64,000 nt of DNA, taken from contig NZ_FOYF01000002.1 of NCBI RefSeq assembly GCF_900115925.1, forward strand, positions 468,194-532,193, in the 5' to 3' direction. The translations under genes were made by a program, and so were the position numbers. The notes beneath the pieces are model-generated. The model saw nothing but the letters and a program-made list of their open reading frames with translations. It made no database searches and was not told the origin of the DNA. The number at the start of each line of letters is the position of its first letter. The first letter of the stretch is position 1. This stretch comes from Bacillus sp. cl95. GTDB taxonomy: Bacteria > Bacillota > Bacilli > Bacillales > Cytobacillaceae. Below are positions 38,687 through 46,166 of the stretch, in pieces.

Positions 38687-38775
38687 TTTATTCACCTCTT
38701 TCAAAGAAATCCAAGTTTCACCCTTATATTTATTTTACTTTTAAAAGCCTATTCTCACAACTGCTTAAATTAGGA

Positions 38776-38815
38776 AGGAATTACGACATTTTTCTCGAAT
38801 ACTAAAATTGTCGAA
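38776..38815 (+). promoter_or_regulatory. SigH-like promoter and 0A box upstream of mce-mmdA
   Basis: AGGAATT (38776-38782), an 11-bp spacer and CTCGAATAC (38794-38802) fit the SigH pattern except for C in place of the purine at the start of the -10 element. A perfect 0A box TGTCGAA follows at 38809-38815, so Spo0A~P could act here. Inference from motif only. Confidence 0.45.
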
Positions 38816-38848
38816 TAAAAAAGAAACTTCTAAATTGGAGTGAAATTT

Positions 38849-39268
38849 ATGATTAAAAAAATCGATCATATTGGAATAGCCGTACATTCAATAGAATCTT
38901 CTCTGCCATTTTATTCAGATGTTCTTAAGCTTCCGCTTCTTTCAATTGAAGAGGTAGAAAGTGAACAAGTGAAAATTGCTTTTTTACAAGCAGGAGAAAC
39001 AAAATTGGAATTGCTTGAATCCACTCATCCGGAAAGTCCGATTGCTAAGTTTATCGAAAAACGCGGTGAAGGTATACATCATGTGGCATTAGGAGTGACA
39101 TCCATCGAGGAACGAATTTCTGAGATTAGGGAAAATGGAATAAAAATGATCAACGAAGAGCCTAAGATCGGTGCGGGAGGAGCATCTGTAGCCTTTATGC
39201 ATCCTAAATCAACAGGTGGAGTATTATTTGAGCTTTGTGAAAAGAAAGGGTTGAATGTGAAATCATGA
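38849..39268 (+). CDS. mce: Methylmalonyl-CoA epimerase
   Basis: Interconverts (S)- and (R)-methylmalonyl-CoA, linking propionyl-CoA carboxylation to the mutase. The 139-residue vicinal-oxygen-chelate protein has metal ligands in KIDHIGIAV (His), EGIHHVALGV (His) and LFELCEK (Glu), and the family motif PIAKFIEKRGEGIHHVAL. ATG 38849 lies 8 bases after GGAG; an upstream GTG lies within that site. The gene overlaps mmdA by 4 bases (ATGA). It equals B. subtilis yqjC by position. Confidence 0.93.
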   Translation: MIKKIDHIGIAVHSIESSLPFYSDVLKLPLLSIEEVESEQVKIAFLQAGETKLELLESTHPESPIAKFIEKRGEGIHHVALGVTSIEERISEIRENGIKMINEEPKIGAGGASVAFMHPKSTGGVLFELCEKKGLNVKS

Positions 39269-40815
39269 CAAACATCTATGACAAAATTAATGAATTATAT
39301 GATAAGCGACGGGAAGTTGAGTTAGGCGGTGGTGATGAGAGAATCGAAAAACAACATGAAAAAGGCAAGTTGACTGCTCGTGAAAGAATTGAGCTATTAG
39401 TGGATGAAGGAAGTTTTATCGAATTAAATCCATTTCTTGAACACCGCTGTACAGATTTTGGATTAGAAGGTCAAAAAGGACCTGGCGATGGTGTTGTGAC
39501 TGGTTACGGAAAAGTGAATGGGCGACCAATCTATTTATTCTCCCAAGACTTTACTGTTTTTGGCGGTGCCTTGGGTGAAATGCATGCAAAGAAGATAGCA
39601 AATGTGATGGATTTAGCGGCCAAAAATGGTGCTCCGTTCATTGGTCTAAACGACTCAGGTGGTGCGAGAATCCAGGAGGGAGTTGTTTCCCTGGATGGCT
39701 ACGGACACATCTTCTACCGTAACGCCATCTATTCCGGTGTCATTCCGCAAATCTCTGTCATCATGGGCCCATGCGCTGGTGGTGCGGTTTATTCGCCAGC
39801 CATTACGGATTTTGTTTTTATGGTTGAAAAAACAAGCCAGATGTTCATTACGGGTCCTAAAGTCATTGAGACGGTGACAGGTGAAAAGATTTCTCCTGAA
39901 GATCTTGGTGGAGCGAAAGTACATAACTCAATTAGTGGAAATGCCCATTTCCGAAGCGAAAGTGAAGAGGAAGTGCTGATGATGGTACGTCAATTGCTAA
40001 GCTATCTCCCTCAAAATAACGAAGAAAAGCCTCCGCGTCTTGATGGGTTGACAGAAAACGATGACCGTCCTGATTTAGTGGATGTTGTACCTTTTGATGC
40101 AATCAGACCTTACGATGTGAGGAAGGTTGTAGAACAAGTGGTGGATGAAGGTTCATTTATGGAGATTCATCAGGATTTTGCGAAAAACATTGTTGTCGGT
40201 TTAGCTAGGATCAAGGGAGAGTCTGTTGGACTTGTCTGCAATCAGCCTAAATTTATGGCGGGTGGTTTAGATATTGACTCATCGGACAAAGCATCAAGAT
40301 TCATTAGATTTTGTGATTCTTTCAATATACCTATTATTACTTTTGAAGACGTTACTGGGTTCTTCCCTGGCGTTAAGCAGGAGCATGGAGGAATCATCAG
40401 ACACGGAGCAAAAATCCTTTACGCTTATTCCGAAGCGACTGTGCCAAAGCTGACGGTAATCCTACGAAAAGCTTATGGTGGTGCTTACGTTGCGTTGAAT
40501 AGTAAATCAATCGGCGCAGACCTTGTGTTTGCATGGCCTAATGCAGAAATTGCCGTCATGGGCCCACAAGGAGCAGCTAATATTATCTTCGCAAGAGAGA
40601 TTCAAAACAGTGAAGATCCTGAGGCGGTTAGAGCGCAAAAAATTGAAGAGTATCGTGAAAAGTTTGCCAACCCTTATGTGGCAGCAAGCAGAGGAATGGT
40701 CGACGATGTCATTGATCCTCGTGATACGAGAATCAAGATCATTCAGGCGCTTGAAATGCTTCGCAATAAAAAAGAGTCGAGACCGGCAAAAAAACATGGA
40801 AATATCCCATTGTAA
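39265..40815 (+). CDS. mmdA: Acyl-CoA carboxylase carboxyltransferase subunit (MmdA/PccB-like)
   Basis: Carboxyltransferase acting on propionyl-CoA/methylmalonyl-CoA, either as propionyl-CoA carboxylase beta or methylmalonyl-CoA decarboxylase alpha. The 516-residue protein has N- and C-terminal crotonase-like halves: KGKLTARERIELLVDEGSF, NDSGGARIQEGV, GPCAGGAVYSPA, and GIIRHGAKILYAYSEATVPK, AYGGAYVALNSKSIGADLVF, GPQGAANIIF. B. subtilis has yqjD here. No dedicated biotin carrier or biotin carboxylase lies next to it; those of acetyl-CoA carboxylase (accB, accC at 1-3 kb) or unlinked genes must supply biotin chemistry. The direction is inferred from mutAB in the same window. Confidence 0.92.
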   Translation: MTNIYDKINELYDKRREVELGGGDERIEKQHEKGKLTARERIELLVDEGSFIELNPFLEHRCTDFGLEGQKGPGDGVVTGYGKVNGRPIYLFSQDFTVFGGALGEMHAKKIANVMDLAAKNGAPFIGLNDSGGARIQEGVVSLDGYGHIFYRNAIYSGVIPQISVIMGPCAGGAVYSPAITDFVFMVEKTSQMFITGPKVIETVTGEKISPEDLGGAKVHNSISGNAHFRSESEEEVLMMVRQLLSYLPQNNEEKPPRLDGLTENDDRPDLVDVVPFDAIRPYDVRKVVEQVVDEGSFMEIHQDFAKNIVVGLARIKGESVGLVCNQPKFMAGGLDIDSSDKASRFIRFCDSFNIPIITFEDVTGFFPGVKQEHGGIIRHGAKILYAYSEATVPKLTVILRKAYGGAYVALNSKSIGADLVFAWPNAEIAVMGPQGAANIIFAREIQNSEDPEAVRAQKIEEYREKFANPYVAASRGMVDDVIDPRDTRIKIIQALEMLRNKKESRPAKKHGNIPL

Positions 40816-40828
40816 TTGTTCACGTTCA

Positions 40829-40857
40829 TTGGCTGAAAGTTTGGTTTCATGTATACT
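40829..40857 (+). promoter_or_regulatory. Promoter of the yqjE peptidase gene
   Basis: TTGGCT (40829-40834), 17-bp spacer, TATACT (40852-40857), followed 36 bases later by the ATG. Confidence 0.55.
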
Positions 40858-40892
40858 GATATAGTGAGTACATAATACGGAGGTTTCTAACA

Positions 40893-42011
40893 ATGATTAA
40901 TCATGAACGCTTATTAAATGAATTTTTAGAACTCGTGCAAATTGATTCTGAAACTAAATATGAAACAGAAATTGCCAAAGTTCTAAAACAAAAATTCTCT
41001 GATCTTGGTGTGGATGTTTTCGAAGATGATACAACTGCCGTAACTGGGCATGGTGCAGGTAATTTAATCTGTACCTTGCAAGGTACAAAAGAAGGGGTAG
41101 ATACAATCTATTTCACTTCTCATATGGATACAGTTGTCCCTGCAAGAGGTGTAAAGCCTTCTATTAAAGACGGTTATGTTGTCACTGATGGAACAACAAT
41201 TCTGGGTGCAGATGATAAAACTGGTTTAGCTGTTATGCTTGAAACGATTCGTGTCCTGAAAGAACAAAATCTTCCTCATGGAACAATCCAATTCATTATT
41301 ACAGTTGGAGAAGAGTCTGGCTTAGTAGGAGCAAAAGCTTTAGACCCTTCCCTTGTAAAGGCGAAGTTTGGCTATGCATTGGACAGTGACGGCGCAGTTG
41401 GTAACATCATTGTTGCTGCACCTACTCAAGCTAAAGTGAATACAGTCATTTATGGAAAGACTGCTCATGCTGGGGTAGCTCCTGAAAAAGGTGTTTCTGC
41501 TATCACAATCGCTGCAAAGGCGATTGCAAAAATGCCACTTGGAAGAATTGATGAAGAAACGACTGCCAATATTGGAAGATTCGAAGGCGGAAAGCAAACG
41601 AACATCGTTTGTGACCGTGTAGATATTTTAGCTGAAGCACGTTCATTGCTTCCTGAGAAGATGGAAGCTCAAGTTCAAAAGATGAAAGAAGCTTTTGAAA
41701 CGGTTGCAGAGCAAATGGGCGGAAGAGCAGAAGTAGATGTTCAGGTTATGTATCCTGGCTTTAAATTTGGCGCAGGTGACCACGTTGTTGAAGTGGCACG
41801 TAAAGCAGCAGCGAAAATTGGTCGCAGTTGTGAGTTGCTTCATAGCGGTGGCGGCAGTGATGCCAACGTAATCGCAGGTTTCGGTGTACCTACGGTTAAC
41901 CTAGCTGTAGGTTATGAAGAAATCCATACGACAAATGAGCGTATGCCAATTGAAGAGTTAGGGAAACTTGCTGAAATGGTTCTTGCAATTATTGAGGAAG
42001 TTTCTGCTTAA
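40893..42011 (+). CDS. yqjE: M20 family peptidase, peptidase-T-like (YqjE)
   Basis: Zinc-dependent cytosolic exopeptidase of the M20 family. The 372-residue protein shows the metal-site motifs TSHMDTVVPARG, TILGADDKTGLAVMLE, TVGEESGLVGAKAL and LDSDGAVGNI, a central dimerisation domain with KTAHAGVAPEKGVSAI, and the C-terminal LHSGGGSDANVIAGFGVP with the last metal ligand region. This pattern resembles tripeptidase T; the natural substrate is not known. GGAGG precedes the ATG; a terminator follows. Confidence 0.9.
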   Translation: MINHERLLNEFLELVQIDSETKYETEIAKVLKQKFSDLGVDVFEDDTTAVTGHGAGNLICTLQGTKEGVDTIYFTSHMDTVVPARGVKPSIKDGYVVTDGTTILGADDKTGLAVMLETIRVLKEQNLPHGTIQFIITVGEESGLVGAKALDPSLVKAKFGYALDSDGAVGNIIVAAPTQAKVNTVIYGKTAHAGVAPEKGVSAITIAAKAIAKMPLGRIDEETTANIGRFEGGKQTNIVCDRVDILAEARSLLPEKMEAQVQKMKEAFETVAEQMGGRAEVDVQVMYPGFKFGAGDHVVEVARKAAAKIGRSCELLHSGGGSDANVIAGFGVPTVNLAVGYEEIHTTNERMPIEELGKLAEMVLAIIEEVSA

Positions 42012-42017
42012 TCGTTT

Positions 42018-42058
42018 TTACAGCCTCTGCGGGCAATGCCTGCTTAGGCTGTATTTTT
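42018..42058 (+). terminator. Intrinsic terminator after yqjE
   Basis: TACAGCCT pairs with AGGCTGTA, with an inner GCAGGC-type stem in the loop, followed by TTTTT. Confidence 0.8.
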
Positions 42059-42076
42059 AAGGTAGGAGGATTGGAC

Positions 42077-42544
42077 ATGTCAGAAACGAATAAGTCTGTT
42101 GTTTTTCAAGTTGGTAATGAGGAATATGCCATTCAAATTCAATATGTCATTTCGATTGAAAAAATGGAAAGCATTACTCCGATTCCACATTTGCCTGAGT
42201 ATGTTAAAGGTATTGTCGAAGTAAGAGGCGAGTTAATCCCGGTTATTGATTTTGAGAGCATTCTATACAATCGTCCATTGCTAGTGAATGAAAATGCGAG
42301 ATTAATAGTGTTGAAAACGGATGAAATTTCCCTTGCTGTCCTTGTAAATGAGGCGAAAGAAATTATTGATATCCCAGAAGAAAAGCTGAAGCAAGTTGGA
42401 TTGATAACATATTCAAAAACATCCTATTTCGTAGGGGTTGCAAACCTTGATCATAGATTGATCACTGTGATAAATCCTTCCTCCTTATTAAAATCTCTCG
42501 AAGGAATTGAGGAAATTAAGGATTACATGGCAAGCTACGTTTAA
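42077..42544 (+). CDS. Single-domain CheW protein
   Basis: Chemotaxis coupling protein: a single CheW domain over the whole 155 residues (VVFQVGNEEYAIQIQYVISI, then PIPHLPEYVKGIVEVRGELI, VIDFESIL, and SLAVLVNEAKEIIDIPEEKL). Such proteins link methyl-accepting chemoreceptors to CheA. ATG 42077 is preferred over TTG 42071 because the ribosome binding site AGGAGGA ends 6 bases before it. It stands alone between a peptidase and a polymerase gene rather than in a che operon, and this gene is not part of the B. subtilis yqj order as I recall it. Confidence 0.9.
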   Translation: MSETNKSVVFQVGNEEYAIQIQYVISIEKMESITPIPHLPEYVKGIVEVRGELIPVIDFESILYNRPLLVNENARLIVLKTDEISLAVLVNEAKEIIDIPEEKLKQVGLITYSKTSYFVGVANLDHRLITVINPSSLLKSLEGIEEIKDYMASYV

Positions 42545-42548
42545 TATC

Positions 42549-42582
42549 GAGCCCTCGTCGTTTGACGGGGGTTCATTTCTTT
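42549..42582 (+). terminator. Probable terminator after the cheW-like gene
   Basis: GAGCCCTCGTC pairs with GACGGGGGTTC (mismatch or G-U at two places) around TTT, then CATTTCTTTTT. Confidence 0.65.
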
Positions 42583-42606
42583 TTATGGAATTTCTAAATT
42601 AAAAGT

Positions 42607-42626
42607 CATCCGCCTCCAGCGCCTTT
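42607..42626. repeat. Fragment of repeat family A
   Basis: CATCCGCCTCCAGCGCCTTT resembles the left boundary of repeat A (AATCCACCTCCAGCGCCCAG). Only this short piece is recognisable, upstream of dinB, so it may be a remnant. Confidence 0.35.
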
Positions 42627-42692
42627 GGTTCTTGGTACCTTATCTTTTTTTTGATAGAATGAACCTATTATATTGAAGGATGTGCGATCGGC

Positions 42693-43967
42693 ATGAAAGA
42701 GATGTATCCTAAAAACGGCCGAGTCATTTTACATGTCGATATGAACAGTTTCTATGCCTCAGTAGAGATGGCGTATGATCCTAAGCTTAACGGTAAGCCA
42801 TTGGCGATTGCGGGAAATGTGGAGGAGAGACGCGGAATAATTGTTACTTGTAGCTATGAAGCTAGAAGTTTCGGTGTAAAGACGACAATGCCACTTTGGG
42901 AAGCGAAAAAACTGTGTCCGCATCTAGTCATAATGAAACCTAATTTCGAAAGATATCGAGCGGCTTCGATGGCGATGTTCGAAATCCTGCGTGAATATAC
43001 GGAACTCGTTGAACCTGTTTCCATTGATGAGGGGTATATGGATATCACTTCTTGTTATGAAACGGGCAGTCCTATTGAAATAGCCCAGCAAATTCAAAGT
43101 CAAATTCTCAATCAATTAAGCTTGCCTTGCAGCATCGGAATTGCCCCAAATAAGTTCTTGGCAAAGATGGCTTCGGACTTTAAGAAGCCCATGGGCATTA
43201 CTGTTTTGAGAAAACGCGATATTCCTGCTGTTCTTTGGCCTTTGAATGCAGGAGAAATGCACGGAGTAGGAAATAAGACAGCTGAGAAACTATCAACAAT
43301 AGGGATTCAGACGATAGGTGACCTAGCTAAAGCTAATGACGTCCAACTTAAGTCACTTCTAGGCATCAATGGACCACGTCTCAAAGATCGAGCGAATGGA
43401 ATAGATCCAAGACAAGTTGATCCAGAAGCCGTTTCGGACTTCAAGAGCATCGGCAATTCTACGACACTCCCACGCGATGTCTCAACTCAGCATGAACTAT
43501 TGAAAGTAATAGATAGTTTGTCTGAAAAAGTTTCGGTGAGATTAAAGCGAAAAAAAGTTGTTGGTTCAAGTCTCAGCATCACCATTCGTTATAAGAACCG
43601 CATGACTGTTACAAGAAGCAGGAAACTCCTAAATACAGTGAACAAACAAGATGAAATTAGTTCGATTGCCAAAAGCCTATTTCTCAAGCATTGGACAGGT
43701 GATTCTGTAAGGTTGTTAGGAGTTACTTGTACAGATCTTGTTGATTATGATCATGCGGTACGGCAATTAGATTTGTTTTCCTATGAGAATGAAGCAAAGA
43801 AGGAACCATTATACAAAACCCTTAATCAATTGCGCGAAAAGTTCGGTAAGGATATAATCGATCATGCCGGTATGCATACGAAAGATTCTCCGAATATTGG
43901 GACTGAAACCAGTTTCAATAAAGATTTTTTGAGGGATTTTCCAAATAAGCAAAGTGAAGAAAAATAG
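42693..43967 (+). CDS. dinB: DNA polymerase IV (DinB/YqjH), Y family
   Basis: Error-prone translesion polymerase. The 424-residue protein has the palm motifs ILHVDMNSFYASVEMAYDPK and VEPVSIDEGYMDIT with the catalytic acidic residues, the helix-hairpin-helix thumb region (EMHGVGNKTAEKLSTIGIQT), a little-finger domain, and near the C-terminus QLDLF (followed by SYENEAKKEPL), a clear sliding-clamp-binding motif. AAGGATG precedes the ATG. B. subtilis yqjH lies at the same place. No SOS box was seen upstream. Confidence 0.95.
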   Translation: MKEMYPKNGRVILHVDMNSFYASVEMAYDPKLNGKPLAIAGNVEERRGIIVTCSYEARSFGVKTTMPLWEAKKLCPHLVIMKPNFERYRAASMAMFEILREYTELVEPVSIDEGYMDITSCYETGSPIEIAQQIQSQILNQLSLPCSIGIAPNKFLAKMASDFKKPMGITVLRKRDIPAVLWPLNAGEMHGVGNKTAEKLSTIGIQTIGDLAKANDVQLKSLLGINGPRLKDRANGIDPRQVDPEAVSDFKSIGNSTTLPRDVSTQHELLKVIDSLSEKVSVRLKRKKVVGSSLSITIRYKNRMTVTRSRKLLNTVNKQDEISSIAKSLFLKHWTGDSVRLLGVTCTDLVDYDHAVRQLDLFSYENEAKKEPLYKTLNQLREKFGKDIIDHAGMHTKDSPNIGTETSFNKDFLRDFPNKQSEEK

Positions 43968-44025
43968 CTGTTTAGACGATTAATGGCCAGCTGTTTTGGT
44001 GAAAAATAATGCTTTAGAGTGGAGT

Positions 44026-44067
44026 AAAAAGATGCCCGGAAATCGTATGATTTTCGGGCATCTTTTT
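44026..44067. terminator. Bidirectional terminator between dinB and the MFS gene
   Basis: AAAAAGATGCCCGGAAAT pairs with ATTTTCGGGCATCTTTTT (one mismatch); suitable for both convergent genes. Confidence 0.9.
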
Positions 44068-44074
44068 GGATACG

Positions 44075-45343
44075 CTACAGATTGAAAGTGTTAGCATGAA
44101 TATTCGTAGATTTTTTCTTGATGATTAAAACAAACATACTTGCGAGTAAACAAAACGATCCTGCCATGATGAAAGCCCAAGTATAGGAGCTAAGTACCTT
44201 ATAGATAATACCGCCACCAAACGCTGCGAGTGCTCCTCCAGCTTGATGGGCTGCGAATATCCACCCGTAGACGATTCCGCTTTTATTTTCTCCAAAAATT
44301 TGTCTTGAAATTCCGATTGTGGGTGGTACAGTTGCTATCCAATCCAAACCATAAAAGATTGAAAAGACGATTAAGAGAGTGGTAGATCCTTCTAAAAGCG
44401 CAAATGGAAGAAGTAAGAGGGAAATTCCCCTTAGTGAGTAATACCAAAACAAGAGCCAACGGTTATCAAACCGATCTGACAACCACCCAGATATGGTTGT
44501 ACCAATCAGGTCAAAAACTCCCATAAATGATAGCAATCCTGCTGCCGTTATAACAGGGATCCCAAAACTAATGCAGACGGGAATAAAGTGGGTGCCGATT
44601 AATCCGCTCGTTGACAATCCGCATATGAAAAAGCTTCCTGACAACAGCCAAAATTCTTTTACTTTTACGGCTTCTCTAAGTGTAAGAAATGCCATTGTTA
44701 TAGGATTTTGTTTTTGTTTTACATGTAGGTTTATCTGTTCATTTTCTTGTCCATATGGAAGAATCCCTACATCTTTTGGTTCGTTTTTCATGAAAAATAA
44801 AATAATAACGAGCATGATGATACTAAGTAGTAAAATGAGGCTGATTCCCCAACGCCATGAAAAGTTTGTTTCAATGGAGGCCAACGCAGGCAATAATATC
44901 AGTTGCCCCGTTGCCGTACTTGCAGTCAACACCCCGATTGCCAGTCCGCGCCTTTTTACAAACCATTTATTTGCAACATATGTACTAAGTACGGTTAGGA
45001 ATACACCAGATCCTAGACCAATAATGATTCCCCAAATTAAAATCAGATGCCATGCTTCCTTCATCACGAACGTTAATAAAATTCCCGTTATCAGTGTAGT
45101 CATGGCCATAATCATCATTCGCTTCATACCCCATATTTCAATTAAGGCAGCCATGAAGGGGCCAGACAGACCATAAAGCAATAAGCTTATGGCAAATGCC
45201 ATTGAAATGAACGCACGATCCCAGCCGAATTCGGTTTCAAAAGGGACCATGAATACTCCAGAGGATGAGCGGATTATTCCTGCGACAATAATTGAAAAGA
45301 AAGCAATCATAAGGACAACCCAGCTATAATGTATCCGTTTCAT
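44075..45343 (-). CDS. MFS transporter (MCT/OFA-like)
   Basis: Twelve-helix major facilitator superfamily protein of 422 residues. The N-terminus RIHYSWVVLMIAFFSIIVAG and the segments IIGLGSGVFLTVLSTYVANK, WFVKRRGLAIGVLTASTATG and YGLDWIATVPPTIGISRQIF resemble the monocarboxylate/oxalate-formate antiporter group of MFS. A long polar loop joins helices 6 and 7 (about 190-220). Substrate unknown. Coded on the minus strand, convergent with dinB; upstream of it lies the composite repeat at 45.4-46.1 kb. The B. subtilis yqj region has no counterpart here that I recall. Confidence 0.88.
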   Translation of the reverse strand: MKRIHYSWVVLMIAFFSIIVAGIIRSSSGVFMVPFETEFGWDRAFISMAFAISLLLYGLSGPFMAALIEIWGMKRMMIMAMTTLITGILLTFVMKEAWHLILIWGIIIGLGSGVFLTVLSTYVANKWFVKRRGLAIGVLTASTATGQLILLPALASIETNFSWRWGISLILLLSIIMLVIILFFMKNEPKDVGILPYGQENEQINLHVKQKQNPITMAFLTLREAVKVKEFWLLSGSFFICGLSTSGLIGTHFIPVCISFGIPVITAAGLLSFMGVFDLIGTTISGWLSDRFDNRWLLFWYYSLRGISLLLLPFALLEGSTTLLIVFSIFYGLDWIATVPPTIGISRQIFGENKSGIVYGWIFAAHQAGGALAAFGGGIIYKVLSSYTWAFIMAGSFCLLASMFVLIIKKKSTNIHANTFNL

Positions 45344-45418
45344 CGTTTCACCATCACTTTATATTTATTAATTCAAAATATTATAACATGACAAAAGATA
45401 GTAGGTTTCATTTCTTAG

Positions 45419-45709
45419 GGCTATGTTAAAGTGCATTGTTGATTTCTGAAATTTGTTGATTCGGGCGGATGGTGCTTGACTCCTCCTCGAAAATCCTCAT
45501 GATGCTATCGTATCTTTTCATGCGATATAAATTTATCAAAGTTTTGCTTGTGCTACTGCCTTTCTCGTGCGTGGATTCTTCGAGGAAATTCATCAATGTC
45601 CAAGACGAATTTGTTCATGAAAAAGCCGGCATTAGGGATTATCATGGACAAAATTGTCCTCGTAAAGCAAGCTACTGGAGCGGAAATCAACAGTCAGGAT
45701 TAATAGAGC
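45419..45709. repeat. Repeat family B copy with inverted A core (B3)
   Basis: The outer ends are typical of family B: GGCTATGTTAAAGTG and TTGTTGATTTC at the left, ACTGGAGCGGAAATCAACAG at the right. The usual interior is replaced by a different one: 45484-45571 matches, in reverse complement, the central modules of repeat A (for example CCTCGAAAATCCTCATGA against TCATGAGGATTTTCGAGG of copy 1). It forms the left side of a composite element with D1 and B4. Confidence 0.7.
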
Positions 45710-46020
45710 ATATTTTTCCAGGAAAATCGACGGGTGTTTCTCTGATTTCATGCTTTTTAAAAAAGCTTCATATGAACTTAGCGAATAAATTTTTGAAAAC
45801 GTTGATTACCCTAAAAAAACAGGCGATAACATTTTTGAAAATGGCGATTACGATTAAAAAACAGGAGTATAAAAAAGGTCATAAACCCCTTAAGGGTATA
45901 TAGAAGTATATTTATATCCACTTAAAAAGCGATTATTACTCCAAAATCTCCATATTTAATCATGCAAGTTTACGTACAAGTAGATATTTCGTGCCTTCTG
46001 TCAGAATTTCTAAATAATAT
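45705..46020. repeat. Repeat D, copy 1, between two B elements
   Basis: A 316-bp AT-rich segment repeated at 56221-56536 with the same length and roughly 80 percent identity by eye. It contains two tandem 42-bp units (45790-45831 and 45832-45873, each starting TTTTTGAAAA and containing AAAAAACAGG). The most conserved stretch downstream is CCAAAATCTCCATATTTAAT followed by CATGCAA. A 43-codon ORF (45772-45903) is open but has no ribosome binding site. Together B3-D1-B4 looks like a non-autonomous mobile unit. Confidence 0.75.
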
Positions 46021-46096
46021 AGGTAAATTAAAGTGATTTGTTGATTTTTTGCACTATGTTAGCTCGATAGGACAACATACAAAATTAATAGAGCCT
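46021..46096. repeat. Repeat family B, short degenerate copy (B4)
   Basis: GGTAAATTAAAGTGATTTGT and TGATTTTTTGCACTATGTTA match the left part of family B; the right part (CTCGATAGGACAACATACAA, then AATTAATAGAGCC) is degenerate. It marks the right end of the B3-D1-B4 composite. Confidence 0.55.
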
Positions 46097-46117
46097 TACT
46101 CTAAGAAACGAGAGCAG

Positions 46118-46155
46118 AAAAAAAGCAATGAATGCTATTAGACATTCACTGCTTC
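46118..46155 (-). terminator. Terminator for the zwf-cyclase transcript
   Basis: Read on the minus strand, AGCAGTGAATG pairs with CATTCATTGCT around 8 bases and is followed by TTTTTTTCTGC. It ends the minus-strand zwf-cyclase operon. Confidence 0.85.
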
Positions 46156-46166
46156 CATTTTGGTGA

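Noticed and set aside
44493-45176. Plus-strand frame of 227 codons opposite the MFS gene
   Set aside because: The long opposite frame is a product of codon bias in the membrane protein gene. Its translation is low-complexity and the minus-strand MFS product is clear.
45469-45903. 144-codon frame across repeats B3 and D1
   Set aside because: It runs through two unrelated repeat segments, has no start signal and lacks a counterpart of the same length in the second composite. Only the final 43 codons are shared.
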